From assembly GCF_002080455.1 (NCBI RefSeq), contig NZ_CP020555.1, forward strand, positions 2,852,001 through 2,916,000: a stretch of DNA of 64,000 nt, given 5' to 3'. Positions 46,371-55,590 of this stretch are shown here, piece by piece. Made by a program: the position numbers and the translations under genes. Under the pieces are notes generated by a model. It worked only from the letters and a program-made list of their open reading frames with translations. It ran no database searches and was not told the origin of the DNA. Every line of letters starts with the position of its first letter. Positions within the stretch are counted from its first letter, which is position 1. Source of the DNA: Streptomyces sp. Sge12 (GTDB lineage: Bacteria > Actinomycetota > Actinomycetes > Streptomycetales > Streptomycetaceae).

Positions 46371-46396
46371 TGAACATTCGGCGAAAGGGGTCGGGC

Positions 46397-47473
46397 ATGC
46401 GTGTGTCAGTCATCGGGGGCGGAGTGGCCGGAGCGGCGAGCGCGATCGCGTTGCGGCGCGCGACCGGCGCGGAGGTCACGGTCCACGAGGCGTACGAGGA
46501 CCCGGCCGGCCAGGTGGGCTCCTTCCTCAGCCTCGCCGTCAACGGACTGCGGGGGCTCGACGCGCTGGGCTGCCTCCCGGCGGTTCAGGCCGCGGGCTTC
46601 CCGGTCGCCCTCCAGCGGATGTGGTCCGCCTCGGGCAAGCTCCTCGGCGAGGTGCCGCGCGGCCGGCGGGCCTCGGACAGCCTGCACAGCACGACCCTGC
46701 TGCGCGGGCGGCTGGTGGAAGCACTGCGCGCCGAAGCGGTACGCGCCGGCGCCCGGATCGAGACGGGGCGGCGGGTGGACCCGGCGGACCTGGACGCGGA
46801 CCTGGTGGTGGCGGCCGACGGCATCTGGTCCGCCACCCGTACCGCGCTGGACCCGGCGGCGCCGCAGGTGCGGTACGCGGGCCTCTACAGCGTGTCGGGA
46901 GTCTCCGAGGGCGTGCGGCTCACTCCTGGCACCTACCACTTCGTCTTCGGGCGCCGCGGCGCCTTCCTGTGCGTCCCGGCGGCGGACGGCACGGTCTGGT
47001 GGTCGGCCCAGGTGCCCGCGCCGCAGCCCCCGGACCCGGCGGACGTCACCCGGGACCTGCTGGCGGAGCTGTACGGCAAGGAGGAGCTGCCGCTCTCCCT
47101 GATCCGGGCGGCGACGCGCGTCGACCGCCCGATGCCGATGCACCGGCTGGCGGACGTGCCCGTCTGGCACGACGGGCGCACCGTGCTGATCGGCGACGCG
47201 GCCCATCCGGTGGGAGCCGGTCAGGGCGCGTCGATGGCGATCGAGGACGCGGTGGCCCTGGGGCGCTGCATGGACGGGGCACCGGATGTGGCGGGCGCCC
47301 TGGCCGAGTACACCCGTGTGCGCCGCCCCCGGGTGACCCGGATGACCCGGACCGCGGCGACGAACCGCGACTCGAAGACCCCGGGCACGGTGCAGCGCCG
47401 CGTCAACGATCTGCTGATGCCGATCGCCTTCCGGCACGTCTACGCCCGCTCCACCGCCTGGCTCTACCGCTGA
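46397..47473 (+). CDS. FAD-dependent aromatic-type monooxygenase
   Basis: A 358-residue class A flavin monooxygenase. It has the N-terminal GGGVAGAASAIALRRATGAEVTVHE dinucleotide motif, DLVVAADGIWSATR (DG motif), and GRTVLIGDAAHPVGAGQGASMAIEDAVAL (GD motif). It would hydroxylate an aromatic or polyketide-like substrate with NAD(P)H. The substrate is unknown; control by the divergent TetR is likely. ATG 46397 follows AAAGGGG. Confidence 0.9.
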   Translation: MRVSVIGGGVAGAASAIALRRATGAEVTVHEAYEDPAGQVGSFLSLAVNGLRGLDALGCLPAVQAAGFPVALQRMWSASGKLLGEVPRGRRASDSLHSTTLLRGRLVEALRAEAVRAGARIETGRRVDPADLDADLVVAADGIWSATRTALDPAAPQVRYAGLYSVSGVSEGVRLTPGTYHFVFGRRGAFLCVPAADGTVWWSAQVPAPQPPDPADVTRDLLAELYGKEELPLSLIRAATRVDRPMPMHRLADVPVWHDGRTVLIGDAAHPVGAGQGASMAIEDAVALGRCMDGAPDVAGALAEYTRVRRPRVTRMTRTAATNRDSKTPGTVQRRVNDLLMPIAFRHVYARSTAWLYR

Positions 47474-47494
47474 GAGCCGCGCCGGGGCGCCGAC

Positions 47495-49351
47495 CTAGGC
47501 CGAGAGTTCCTCGGCCAGGGCCTCGCGGAGCCGGGCCGCGCGTTCCGAGACCTCGGCCGGGCCCAGCTCCATGGCGCGCACGCACCACTTCTGGCCCTCC
47601 GCGAGGTCGCCGTGGCGGGCCGCCAGCAGGCCCAGGCGCAGCGCGGCGCGGCCGTGCCCGGCCACCGCCGCGCGGGTCCACCACAGGGCGGCCTCCGGCT
47701 CGCTGCCCTCGCGGGCCAGCAGCAGCCCCAGGTTGAAGGCACCATTGCGGGAGCCGGCCTCGGCCGCCTCCCGGTACCAGCGTGCGGCGACGGCCAGATC
47801 ACCGCGGGCGGCGGCGAGCATGCCGACCCGCACCTGGGCCCGGCGGTGCCCCAGCTCGGCGGCCCGCTCGTACCACTCCTCGCTCTCGGTGCGCGGGGCG
47901 CCGCCCACGGGCTCGCCCAGCGCGACCGGCTCCGGCGGCGGGGCCAGCGACTCCAGCAGCGCGGCCAGGCGGAACGCCGCCTCCGCGCTGCCGCCGCCCG
48001 CCGCGCAGCGCAGGTGGCGCTCGGCCGCCCGGTCCTCGCCGTCGCGGACCAGGGCGATGCCGACCTGGAGCGCCGCGTCGGTGTGCCCGGCCGAGGCGGC
48101 CCGCTCGTACCACTTCAGCGCGGTCCGGTCCTCGTCGCGGCTGGCGAACAGGATCCCGAGGTTGAACGCGGCATCGACGCTGCCCGCCTCGGCCGCCTTC
48201 GAGAACCACGGCTCCGCGCCCGCCGCGTCCCCGCCCTGGAGCAGCAGGATCGCCAGCGCGTTGGCCGCCTCGCGGTGCCCGGCGTAGGCCGCGCGCCGGT
48301 ACCACTGCTCGGCCTGCGCGGTCCGGTCCTGTGCGACGCACAGCAGTGCAAGGTTGTACGCCCCGTTTTGGTCGCCCGCGTCCATGGCGGTCCGGTACCA
48401 GCGCTCCGCGGTCTGGGTCTCGCCGCGTGCGGCGTGCAGCGCGCCCAGCGCGTTGGCGGCGTTGCCGTCGCCGTCCTGCGCCGCCCGGTGCCACCACACG
48501 GCCGCGCTCTCCTCGTCGCCCGCGTCGCGCAGCAGGAAGCCCAGCGCGCACGCCGCCCGGGCCTCGCCCTGCTTGGCGGAGGTCAGGTACCAGCGCCCGG
48601 CCTCCTTGAGCTCGCCGCGCGCCTCCAGCAGCGCGCCCAGGTGCAGCGCGGCACGCCGGTGCCCGCGCGCGGCGGCCTGCCGGTACCACTGCTCGGCCTC
48701 GGCGGGGTCGCCCTTGCGCAGGTGCCTCGCCAGCCGGTACGCGGCTTCGCGGTGCCCCTGCTCGGCGGCGGCGCGGAACCAGCGCTCGACGCCCTTGTCC
48801 CCGCGGTGCTCCAGCAGGTCGGCCAGCCCGTACGCGCCCAGCGCGTGGCCGGATTCGGCCGCCTGCCGCATCCAGTACTCGGCGGCGGGCTCGTCCCCGC
48901 GCTCGCGGAAGTAGCGGCCCAGGGCGTGCGCGGCGGGGGCGGAGCCGGCGACGGCGGCGACCCGCCACCAGCCGGCGGCCTCCTCGGGGTAGCCGCGCTG
49001 GTGCAGCAGGACGCCCAGGTTGTTGGCGGCGGCGCGGTCGCCCTCGCCGGTGGCGCCGCGCAGGTAGGGCTCGGCGCCGTCGAGGTCGCCGCGGCGCAGC
49101 AGCAGGGCGCCGAGCACGCTCATGGCGCCGGGGTCGCCCTTGTCGGCGGCCACCCGGTGCCGTGCTTCGAGCTCGGCGTCACTCGCCGCGTCGGTCTCGG
49201 CGAACATCTCCTCCGCGAAATCCGCATCGGTCAGTACGGTCTGCTTGTCGACGGCCGGAGCCGCTCCTTCGGCCTCTGCGTCCGTCCCGGACTCCGCCCT
49301 CACAAACCGCCCTGTCTCCAGCAGAGTTGACCTCTCCCCCATAAATCCCAT
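47495..49351 (-). CDS. Long Sel1/TPR-like repeat protein
   Basis: A 618-residue protein built from about 15 Sel1-like repeats of roughly 36 residues after a 60-residue acidic N-terminus (EAEGAAPAVDKQ...FAEEMFAET). Each repeat has the pattern A-A-x-x-L-G-x-L-L...G-D...A-E-x-W-Y-R-R-A-A-x-x-G-H. No signal peptide or TM is seen. Sel1 repeats are protein-protein scaffolds. It is convergent with the monooxygenase gene and upstream of initiator tRNA copy 2 in coordinates. The partner is unknown. Confidence 0.9.
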   Translation of the reverse strand: MGFMGERSTLLETGRFVRAESGTDAEAEGAAPAVDKQTVLTDADFAEEMFAETDAASDAELEARHRVAADKGDPGAMSVLGALLLRRGDLDGAEPYLRGATGEGDRAAANNLGVLLHQRGYPEEAAGWWRVAAVAGSAPAAHALGRYFRERGDEPAAEYWMRQAAESGHALGAYGLADLLEHRGDKGVERWFRAAAEQGHREAAYRLARHLRKGDPAEAEQWYRQAAARGHRRAALHLGALLEARGELKEAGRWYLTSAKQGEARAACALGFLLRDAGDEESAAVWWHRAAQDGDGNAANALGALHAARGETQTAERWYRTAMDAGDQNGAYNLALLCVAQDRTAQAEQWYRRAAYAGHREAANALAILLLQGGDAAGAEPWFSKAAEAGSVDAAFNLGILFASRDEDRTALKWYERAASAGHTDAALQVGIALVRDGEDRAAERHLRCAAGGGSAEAAFRLAALLESLAPPPEPVALGEPVGGAPRTESEEWYERAAELGHRRAQVRVGMLAAARGDLAVAARWYREAAEAGSRNGAFNLGLLLAREGSEPEAALWWTRAAVAGHGRAALRLGLLAARHGDLAEGQKWCVRAMELGPAEVSERAARLREALAEELSA

Positions 49352-49504
49352 CGTCGCATCACCTGCTACCCGCGTACACCTGGTATGTCGCAGCCCGTGA
49401 GGTCACTACAGCGTTTTGTCGACATGCCCACAGTGGGGTAAGTCAAACACGCTCGACCGACAACTCACCCTCCCCGGCTACCGCGTGTTGGCCCCGGGCA
49501 TGAC

Positions 49505-49535
49505 GAAGGCCCGGATCCCATGGATCCGGGCCTTC
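49505..49535 (-). terminator. Terminator after initiator tRNA copy 2
   Basis: A 14-bp stem GAAGGCCCGGATCC and complement (ending 49535), 9 nt beyond the tRNA 3' end. It shares the GGATCCGGGCC core with the terminator of copy 1. Confidence 0.82.
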
Positions 49536-49543
49536 ATCTTCAG

Positions 49544-49617
49544 TAGCGGGGACAGGATTTGAACCTGCGACCTCTGGGTTATGAGCCCAGCGAGCTACCG
49601 AGCTGCTCCACCCCGCG
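49544..49617 (-). tRNA. Initiator tRNA-fMet (CAU), copy 2
   Basis: Identical over 74 nt to the copy at 45506-45579, including the C1-U72 mismatch, the CAU anticodon and the GGG/CCC anticodon-stem pairs. The short flanks TTCAG (3' side) and TCGGT (5' side) are also shared. Confidence 0.95.
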
Positions 49618-49666
49618 TCGGTGAAACCACAGTATCACGACACGGGGTGGAGCCATTACCCATTGA

Positions 49667-52546
49667 TCACTGGCCCGACGGCGCGGGGGTCGTGAGCTTC
49701 GCCTCGGCGTCGATCGCCCGCTTCAGCGCCGCCTTGATCTCCTCCTGGGCCTTGCCGAAGGCCGCCCAGTCACCGGCCTGGCGGGCCTTCTCGGCGTCCT
49801 CGACGGCCTTCTGCGCGTCGCCGAGCGCCGCCTTGACCGTCGGGTCCGTGATGGTCGGCGGCGTGACCGTGCCGTCGCCCGGAGGCTGGACCGGCGGCAC
49901 CGGAACCGTCGGCGCCTCGGCCCCGAAGACCACGTTCAGCGCCTTCTCCAGGGTGTCCTCGAAGGCGGTCTGGTTGCCGTAGGTCACGAGCACCTTGCGC
50001 AGCAGCGGGTACTTGAGGCCCGAGCTGCGCACGTAGACCGGCTCGACGTAGAGCATCCCGCCGTCGAGCGGCACCGCGAGCAGGTTGCCGTACTCGATCT
50101 CCGAGTCACCACCGCGCAGCAGGCGGATGGACTCGGCGATCTTCGGTTCCGACTGGAACTTGCTCTGCACCTGGCCGGGGCCGTCCGGCGGCTTGCTCGT
50201 CGGCATCTTGAGAATGCGGATCTTGCCGTAGTCCGGGGTGCCCGGATCGGCGTTGACCGCCATGAAGGCACTCAGGTTGGGCCGCTCGTTCGGCGTGAAC
50301 GTCGTGGTGAGCGAGAAGACCTGGTCCTTCTCCTTCTGGCCCGGCATCTTCATCGACAGGTAGTACGGCGGAACGGCCGTACCGGCCTTGGTCGTCGGGT
50401 CGTCCGGGACCGCCCACGCCTCACTGCCGCTGAGGAAGGTCTGCGGGTCGGTGACGTGGTAGCGGGTCAGCAGCTCGCGCTGGACCTTGAAGAGGTCCTG
50501 CGGGTACCGCAGGTGGTCCATGAGCGGCTTGGAGATGTCGGCCTTGGGCTTCACCGTGCCGGGGAACGCCTTCATCCAGGTCTTCAGGACCGGGTCCTGG
50601 GTGTCCCACTGGTACAGGTCGACCGAGCCGTCGTACGCGTCGACGGTCGCCTTCACCGAGTTGCGGATGTAGTTGACCTGGTTCTCCTGGGCGACCACCG
50701 CACGCTGGCTGTTGGTCAGCGAGTCCGCGGTGCTCTGGCCCAGGGTGGTGCGCGAGGCGTACGGGTAGCCGTTGGTGGTCGTGTAGGCGTCGACGATCCA
50801 CTTGATCCGGCCGTCGATCACGGCCGGGTAGGGCGCGCCGTCGATGGTCAGCCACGGGGCGACCGCTTCGACGCGCTCCTTCGGCGTGCGGTTGTAGAGG
50901 ATCCGCGAGCCGTCACCGATGGCGCCCGAGTAGAGGATCTGCGGCTCGTTGAAGGTGAGCGCGTAGGCGGCCCGGTTGACCGGGTTGTCGAGGTTGACGC
51001 CGGAGTCGCCCTTGTAGCTCGTCTCCTTCTCGCCCTTGTCGTCCGAGTAGTCGAGCTCCTTCTGCGGACCGCCGACGATCGAGTACTGCTTCGTCTGCTC
51101 GCCGTAGTAGATGCGCTGCTCGAAGTCCGTGCCGAACATGCCCTTGGAGGGCAGGTCGGACTGCGTGAAGTCGGGAGCGCCGTCCTTCACGGTGGTGCCC
51201 TTGGCCGCGACCACGCCGTAGCCGTGCGTGTACTTGAAGTGGTCGTTGATCCAGTTGTTCTTCGGGATGCCGCCGATGTTCAGCTCGCGCAGCCCGATGA
51301 CCGTGTCCTGGCCGCTGTACCGGTCCACGGCGAGCGTGGACGGGAAGGCGTAGTAGCCCTTGACCTGCTGGAGCTGCTGGAAGGCCGGCGAGACGATGTT
51401 CGGGTCGAGGATGCGGATGCTGGCCGTGGTGTCGGCCTGCGGCCGCAGCTTGCCCCGGTCCTCCGTCTGCGGGACGCCCGGATAGTCCGTGACGTCGGAG
51501 CCCGCGATGTCGTAGGCGTCGCGCGTGGCCTTGATGTTCTTCTGGACGTACGGGGATTCCTTGGCCTGCTCGTTCGGCTGGACCTGGAACTTCTGCACGA
51601 TCGCCGGGTAGAGCCCGCCGATCAGGATCGCCGAGAGCACCATCAGGCCGAAGCCGATGACCGGCAGCTGCCAGGTGCGGCGCCACAGCGTCGCGAAGAA
51701 CAGCACGGCGCAGATCGCGGCGATGGCGACGAGGATCGTCTTCGCCGGCAGGTAGGCGTTCGCGTCGACGTAGCGCAGGCCCGTCCAGTTGTCGGCGGCC
51801 TTGAAGTCGCTGGACTTCACGGCGAGCCCGTAGCGGTCGAGCCAGTAGGCGACCGCCTTCAGCGTGACGAAGAGGCCGAGGAGCACCGACAGGTGCCCGG
51901 TCGCGGCGGCGGTGGCCCGGGCGCCCGGGCTGGTCACGCGCAGTCCGCCGTACAGGTAGTGCACGACGGCCGCGGCGATCACCGACAGCACGACGGCCGC
52001 GAAGCCGAAGCCCAGCAGGAAGCGGTACCAGGGCAGGTCGAAGGTGTAGAAGGACACGTCCATGTGGAACTGCGGGTCCTTCGTACCGAAGGCCACCCCG
52101 TTCACGTACATGAGCCAGGTCTTCCACTGGCCGGCCGCCGAGGCGCCGGCGATCAGGCCGACCAGCACGGCGATGCCCAGGAGCAGCCACTTCTTGTACG
52201 GGGCGATGCTCATCCGGTAGCGGTCGAGGCTCTGCTGTTCCATCGACATCGCGCTGAGCGGCGGCCGCAGCCTGTGGGCCAGCCAGATGTTGAACCCGAC
52301 CGCACCCGCCATCAGCAGACCGAACACGGCGAAGAGGCCGATCTTGGTCCACAGCGTGGTGGTGAAGACGGTCGAGTACTTCACGGAGCGGAACCAGAGC
52401 CAGTCAGTCCAGAAGCCCGCGAACATGATGAAGAGCATGGCCAGGACGGCCAGCACGCCCAAGGTCATGAGGAGAGTTCGAGCCCGCCGGGAGGGGCGGC
52501 CGACTCTCATCCGTGGCCCGGAAGGGCCTCCGCCGCGGTCCGGCAT
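49667..52546 (-). CDS. UPF0182 family membrane protein
   Basis: A 959-residue protein: about seven hydrophobic segments within residues 20-340, then a large extracytoplasmic domain (about 345-900, for example [37 protein letters not shown]), and an Ala/Lys-rich C-terminal helix ([38 protein letters not shown]). The family is universal in actinobacteria and its function is unknown. The start is ATG 52546 ([12 protein letters not shown]); the reading frame stays open to 53059 but that part lies over the opposite-strand gene. Confidence 0.93.
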   Translation of the reverse strand: MPDRGGGPSGPRMRVGRPSRRARTLLMTLGVLAVLAMLFIMFAGFWTDWLWFRSVKYSTVFTTTLWTKIGLFAVFGLLMAGAVGFNIWLAHRLRPPLSAMSMEQQSLDRYRMSIAPYKKWLLLGIAVLVGLIAGASAAGQWKTWLMYVNGVAFGTKDPQFHMDVSFYTFDLPWYRFLLGFGFAAVVLSVIAAAVVHYLYGGLRVTSPGARATAAATGHLSVLLGLFVTLKAVAYWLDRYGLAVKSSDFKAADNWTGLRYVDANAYLPAKTILVAIAAICAVLFFATLWRRTWQLPVIGFGLMVLSAILIGGLYPAIVQKFQVQPNEQAKESPYVQKNIKATRDAYDIAGSDVTDYPGVPQTEDRGKLRPQADTTASIRILDPNIVSPAFQQLQQVKGYYAFPSTLAVDRYSGQDTVIGLRELNIGGIPKNNWINDHFKYTHGYGVVAAKGTTVKDGAPDFTQSDLPSKGMFGTDFEQRIYYGEQTKQYSIVGGPQKELDYSDDKGEKETSYKGDSGVNLDNPVNRAAYALTFNEPQILYSGAIGDGSRILYNRTPKERVEAVAPWLTIDGAPYPAVIDGRIKWIVDAYTTTNGYPYASRTTLGQSTADSLTNSQRAVVAQENQVNYIRNSVKATVDAYDGSVDLYQWDTQDPVLKTWMKAFPGTVKPKADISKPLMDHLRYPQDLFKVQRELLTRYHVTDPQTFLSGSEAWAVPDDPTTKAGTAVPPYYLSMKMPGQKEKDQVFSLTTTFTPNERPNLSAFMAVNADPGTPDYGKIRILKMPTSKPPDGPGQVQSKFQSEPKIAESIRLLRGGDSEIEYGNLLAVPLDGGMLYVEPVYVRSSGLKYPLLRKVLVTYGNQTAFEDTLEKALNVVFGAEAPTVPVPPVQPPGDGTVTPPTITDPTVKAALGDAQKAVEDAEKARQAGDWAAFGKAQEEIKAALKRAIDAEAKLTTPAPSGQ

Positions 52547-52676
52547 CTGGAAAGCCAAGGTGCGCACCTCGAAAGTCGCTGAGTCTGGTAATGAACGGGC
52601 CCCCGATCGTAGAGCCCACTCATGCAACTTACTGAGGCTTTGGTCAGTTCCCGGTATCCGGTGGAAAGGAGGCAGG

Positions 52677-53246
52677 ATGTTGCCCATGTCCAACCTTTCG
52701 CCTTCCCCCGGCACCCCCATGGCGGCCAGCCCGCTGACCCGTGCCTGCCTCGAGATCGACGAGTACGCGGCCGGCCTCGGCTGGGACAAGCCCGCACGGC
52801 TCTTCGCGCTCGTCGACACCGCCCGGCTCAAGAAGCAGGAGCCGCGGCTCGCGAGCCAGCTCGGTCTCGACCAGGACGACGCCGGAAAGTCCTCGCTGAC
52901 CCCGATCGAGCAGGACGAGGTCCCGAAGGGGACCCCGCTCGACAAGTTCCTCGGCACCATCGCCTGGCCCGACGCGGTCGTCGGCTGCGCGCTGACGGTG
53001 GAGCGGCTGATGCTGCCGCCGTCCGCGGAGGCGTCCGTACCGGAGGGCCTGAACGACAAGCAGCTGTCGAAGTGGGTGGCGGGTCACCCGGAGCGGCAGG
53101 AGGTCCGCCTGACCGTGGCCGTGCTGCGCGACGGCTCGCGCGAGTCGGCCGTACGGCTGCGTGAGAAGGACTCCTCGACGGAGGTCCTCACCGGTGCGGG
53201 GCTGGTGCCCGGCCTGGCGGAGGCCCTGGCGGCGACCTTCTCGTAG
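52677..53246 (+). CDS. PPA1309-family conserved actinobacterial protein
   Basis: A 189-residue soluble protein. The conserved core includes [57 protein letters not shown] and [21 protein letters not shown], which I recognise as the PPA1309 family of unknown function. ATG 52677 is used because AAGGAGG lies 4 nt upstream. It is divergent from the UPF0182 gene; the pairing is common in actinobacteria as far as I recall. Confidence 0.85.
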   Translation: MLPMSNLSPSPGTPMAASPLTRACLEIDEYAAGLGWDKPARLFALVDTARLKKQEPRLASQLGLDQDDAGKSSLTPIEQDEVPKGTPLDKFLGTIAWPDAVVGCALTVERLMLPPSAEASVPEGLNDKQLSKWVAGHPERQEVRLTVAVLRDGSRESAVRLREKDSSTEVLTGAGLVPGLAEALAATFS

Positions 53247-53301
53247 GGCGTGCCGGGCCCGGCCGCTGCACGTGACCGGGCGATCGGGAGGGGCGGAGCG
53301 G

Positions 53302-54387
53302 TCAGGGCTTGCACTGCGGCAGCCCGGCCGTGTCCCCCTTGCTGATCTTCTGCAGCGCCTTCGTGGCGTCGTCGATGGTGGCGACCTTGACCAGGGTCAG
53401 CCCGTCGGGCACGTTCGAGGCGGCCGAGGCGCAGTTCTCGGCGGGCGTCAGGAAGTACTCGGCTCCGGCCTGGCGGGCACCGATGGTCTTCATCTGGATA
53501 CCGCCGATGGGGCCGACCTTGCCCGCGTCGTCGATCGTGCCGGTGCCCGCGACGAACTTCCCGCCGGTCAGGTCCTCCGGGGTGAGCTTGTCGACGATGC
53601 CGAGGGCGAACATCAGCCCGGCGCTCGGGCCGCCGACGTCGGCGAGCTTGATGTCGATCGTGAACGGGAAGGTGTGGTCGGTGCCCGCCCGGATACCGAC
53701 GACGGCGTGACCGTCGCCCTCCGCCTTGCCGGCGGTGATCGTCACCTTCGAGGTGGCGGGGTCGTTGTTGCCGGCCTTCGCGGCCTCGGCCGCCTCCTTG
53801 GCGGGCACGATGGTGAACTCCACCGGCTCGCCCGGCTTGTGCTTGGTGACGAGCTTGGCCACGTCCTCGGGGGCGGTGACGGCGGCGCCGTCCACGGCCT
53901 TGATCACGTCACCGGCGTGCAGCCGGCCCTCGGAGGGGCTGTCCTTGACCACGGTGGAGACGATCACCCGGGCGGTGACCGGGATGCCGAGCTGCTTGAG
54001 GGCGGCCACCTTGGCGCTCTGCTGCGACTGGCTGAACTCCTCGGCGTTCTCCTGGGTGGATTCCGCGTCCGTCTTGCCGTTCGGGTAGAGGTTCTCGTGC
54101 GGGACGACGATGTTGTCGCCGGCCAGCCAGCCGTACACCGCTTCCACCAGGCTCATGTCGTAGTCCGCGCCGGTGACGCGGACGGTCGTCATGTTGAGGT
54201 GCCCGCTGGTCGGGTACGTCTTGCGCCCCGAGATGTTCAGGACGGGCGCGCCGTGCGAGTCCCCGAGGGTGTTCACGGTCGGGCCGGGGCTCATCTCGGA
54301 GTACGGGACCTTGATGAACACCCCTGCGCAGAGCAGCGCGAACAGCACCAGGGTGGAAGCGAGCATCGTCGCGGTGCGGCGTGGCAT
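53302..54387 (-). CDS. PDZ-domain Lon-type (S16) membrane-anchored protease
   Basis: A 361-residue protein of the YlbL type. One N-terminal TM anchor (MLASTLVLFALLCAGVFI) is followed by a PDZ domain (about 130-205, LHAGDVIKAVDGAAV) and a Lon-like S16 proteolytic domain (about 215-345). The catalytic Ser is in GGPSAGLMFAL and the Lys in TGTIDDAGKVGPIGGIQMK. It should act outside the cytoplasmic membrane. The substrate is unknown. It is convergent with the PPA1309-type gene. Confidence 0.92.
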   Translation of the reverse strand: MPRRTATMLASTLVLFALLCAGVFIKVPYSEMSPGPTVNTLGDSHGAPVLNISGRKTYPTSGHLNMTTVRVTGADYDMSLVEAVYGWLAGDNIVVPHENLYPNGKTDAESTQENAEEFSQSQQSAKVAALKQLGIPVTARVIVSTVVKDSPSEGRLHAGDVIKAVDGAAVTAPEDVAKLVTKHKPGEPVEFTIVPAKEAAEAAKAGNNDPATSKVTITAGKAEGDGHAVVGIRAGTDHTFPFTIDIKLADVGGPSAGLMFALGIVDKLTPEDLTGGKFVAGTGTIDDAGKVGPIGGIQMKTIGARQAGAEYFLTPAENCASAASNVPDGLTLVKVATIDDATKALQKISKGDTAGLPQCKP

Positions 54388-54582
54388 GGATCCGACAGTA
54401 CGGGACGGCCCTGGCGGGCGGCCCTCGGGGCCGGTCCGTACGGGGTCCGTACGCGAAACTCTCAGCGGAATCTCACCGGGGGCGGCGCGGTCGGCAGCGG
54501 TCCGCAGCGGGACGGACGCGGAGCGTCGGCCGGGCGTCGGCGCGGGGCGCGGGACGGGGCGCCGGACGGGTGTCGCACGGAG

Positions 54583-54798
54583 TCAGACGGCATCGGAGGC
54601 GGAGTGGGCGGGGTGCGCGGAATGGGCGTCCGCCTTGGCCCGCGGCTGATCGGCATTGGCCATGGCCTCGCGGAATCGCGCGTAGCCCGCGAGCTCGGAT
54701 ATGTCGCCCTGGGTGCGGTCGCGTGCCGCCCAGCTGCCCCATATCGCCGCTCCGATCGCGGCGAACAGCGGAATCAGCAACCACGCCAAAGATGCCAT
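54583..54798 (-). CDS. Small membrane protein, one TM segment
   Basis: A 71-residue protein: WLLIPLFAAIGAAIWGSW forms an N-terminal TM helix, followed by a short soluble tail (GDISELAGYARFREAM, then Ala/His-rich). No family is recognised. It lies 195 bp upstream of the PDZ-protease gene on the same strand and could be a regulator or partner of it. Confidence 0.78.
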   Translation of the reverse strand: MASLAWLLIPLFAAIGAAIWGSWAARDRTQGDISELAGYARFREAMANADQPRAKADAHSAHPAHSASDAV

Positions 54799-54943
54799 GG
54801 GCCTGCCTCCCTACCCCGAAGTACGTTTCGTTGGTGGCTTCAACGCTCGTGCCCGTGGGGGGGTTACGCAAATCGAGGGCGTGTTGCGCGGCCGAACGGG
54901 TGCGAGGGTACCGCCTTACGGGTGGCGCTCCCCGCCCGGGGGT

Positions 54944-55405
54944 TCAGCAGGCGCCGACCCACTCCTCGCTGCCGTCGCTGAAGGTCTGGTGCTTCCAGAT
55001 CGGGACCTCGTGCTTGAGGTCGTCGATCAGCATCCGGGCGGCCTCGAAGGCCTCGCCGCGATGCGGGCAGGACACCGCGACGACCACGGCCAGGTCGCCC
55101 ACGGCCAGGTCGCCGATGCGGTGCACGGCCGCCAGGGCACGGACCGGGTACTTGGCCACGACGCGCTCGGCCACGCGGCGCATCTCGGCCTCGGCCGTCG
55201 GGTGGCAGGAGTAGCCGAGCGAGTCGACGTCCGCCCCGCTGTCGTGGTTGCGCACCGTGCCGACGAAGAGCGTCGTACCGCCCGAGGCGTCGTCGCCGAC
55301 GGCCTGGAAGACCTCGTCGATCGAGAGGGGGGTCTCGCGGATCTGGAGCAGCCGGATCGGGTCCGAGGCGGCCTGCTCACCGGGGTGGTCGAAGTGCGGT
55401 GCCAT
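54944..55405 (-). CDS. moaE: Molybdopterin synthase catalytic subunit MoaE
   Basis: A 153-residue MoaE. VGTVRNHDSG, LGYSCHPTAEAEMRR, VHRIGDLAVGDLAVVVAVSCPHRGEAFEA and KHEVPIWKHQTFSDGSEEWVG are the conserved signatures; the Lys residues in the last motif form the active site. It makes molybdopterin from precursor Z with thiocarboxylated MoaD, which is not in the window. ATG 55405 gives the start. Confidence 0.94.
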   Translation of the reverse strand: MAPHFDHPGEQAASDPIRLLQIRETPLSIDEVFQAVGDDASGGTTLFVGTVRNHDSGADVDSLGYSCHPTAEAEMRRVAERVVAKYPVRALAAVHRIGDLAVGDLAVVVAVSCPHRGEAFEAARMLIDDLKHEVPIWKHQTFSDGSEEWVGAC

Positions 55406-55500
55406 GCCTTCATCGTGCCCTAGGCGCTGACGCGGCGAAATAGCAGATTCGCCCGGGGCGGGCCGGCCGCCTTGGGAGCCTTCTACAGGACGGGCCGGAC

Positions 55501-55539
55501 CGCGGGCCCGCGGTCCGCCTCGCGGAGGGCGGGCCCGCG
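55501..55539. terminator. Candidate terminator between the epimerase and moaE genes
   Basis: CGCGGGCCCGC (55501-55511) and GCGGGCCCGCG (55529-55539) form an 11-bp stem, each arm itself partly palindromic. It lies downstream of the epimerase gene. Confidence 0.6.
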
Positions 55540-55566
55540 CCGGTCCGCCGGCCGGGTCCGGGCCGG

Positions 55567-55590
55567 CCGGGCCGGGCCGGGCCGGGCCGG
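55567..55590. repeat. 5-bp tandem repeat (CCGGG)n
   Basis: Nearly five copies of CCGGG end directly at the epimerase stop codon (55591). A slippage-prone GC repeat. Confidence 0.85.

Noticed and set aside
52547..53059. N-terminal 171-residue extension of the UPF0182 protein
   Set aside because: This part is antisense to the PPA1309-type gene, which has a strong Shine-Dalgarno; the family start is at 52546.
55541..55590. Replication origin or att site
   Set aside because: Simple CCGGG slippage repeat with no DnaA boxes, integrase gene or tRNA nearby.
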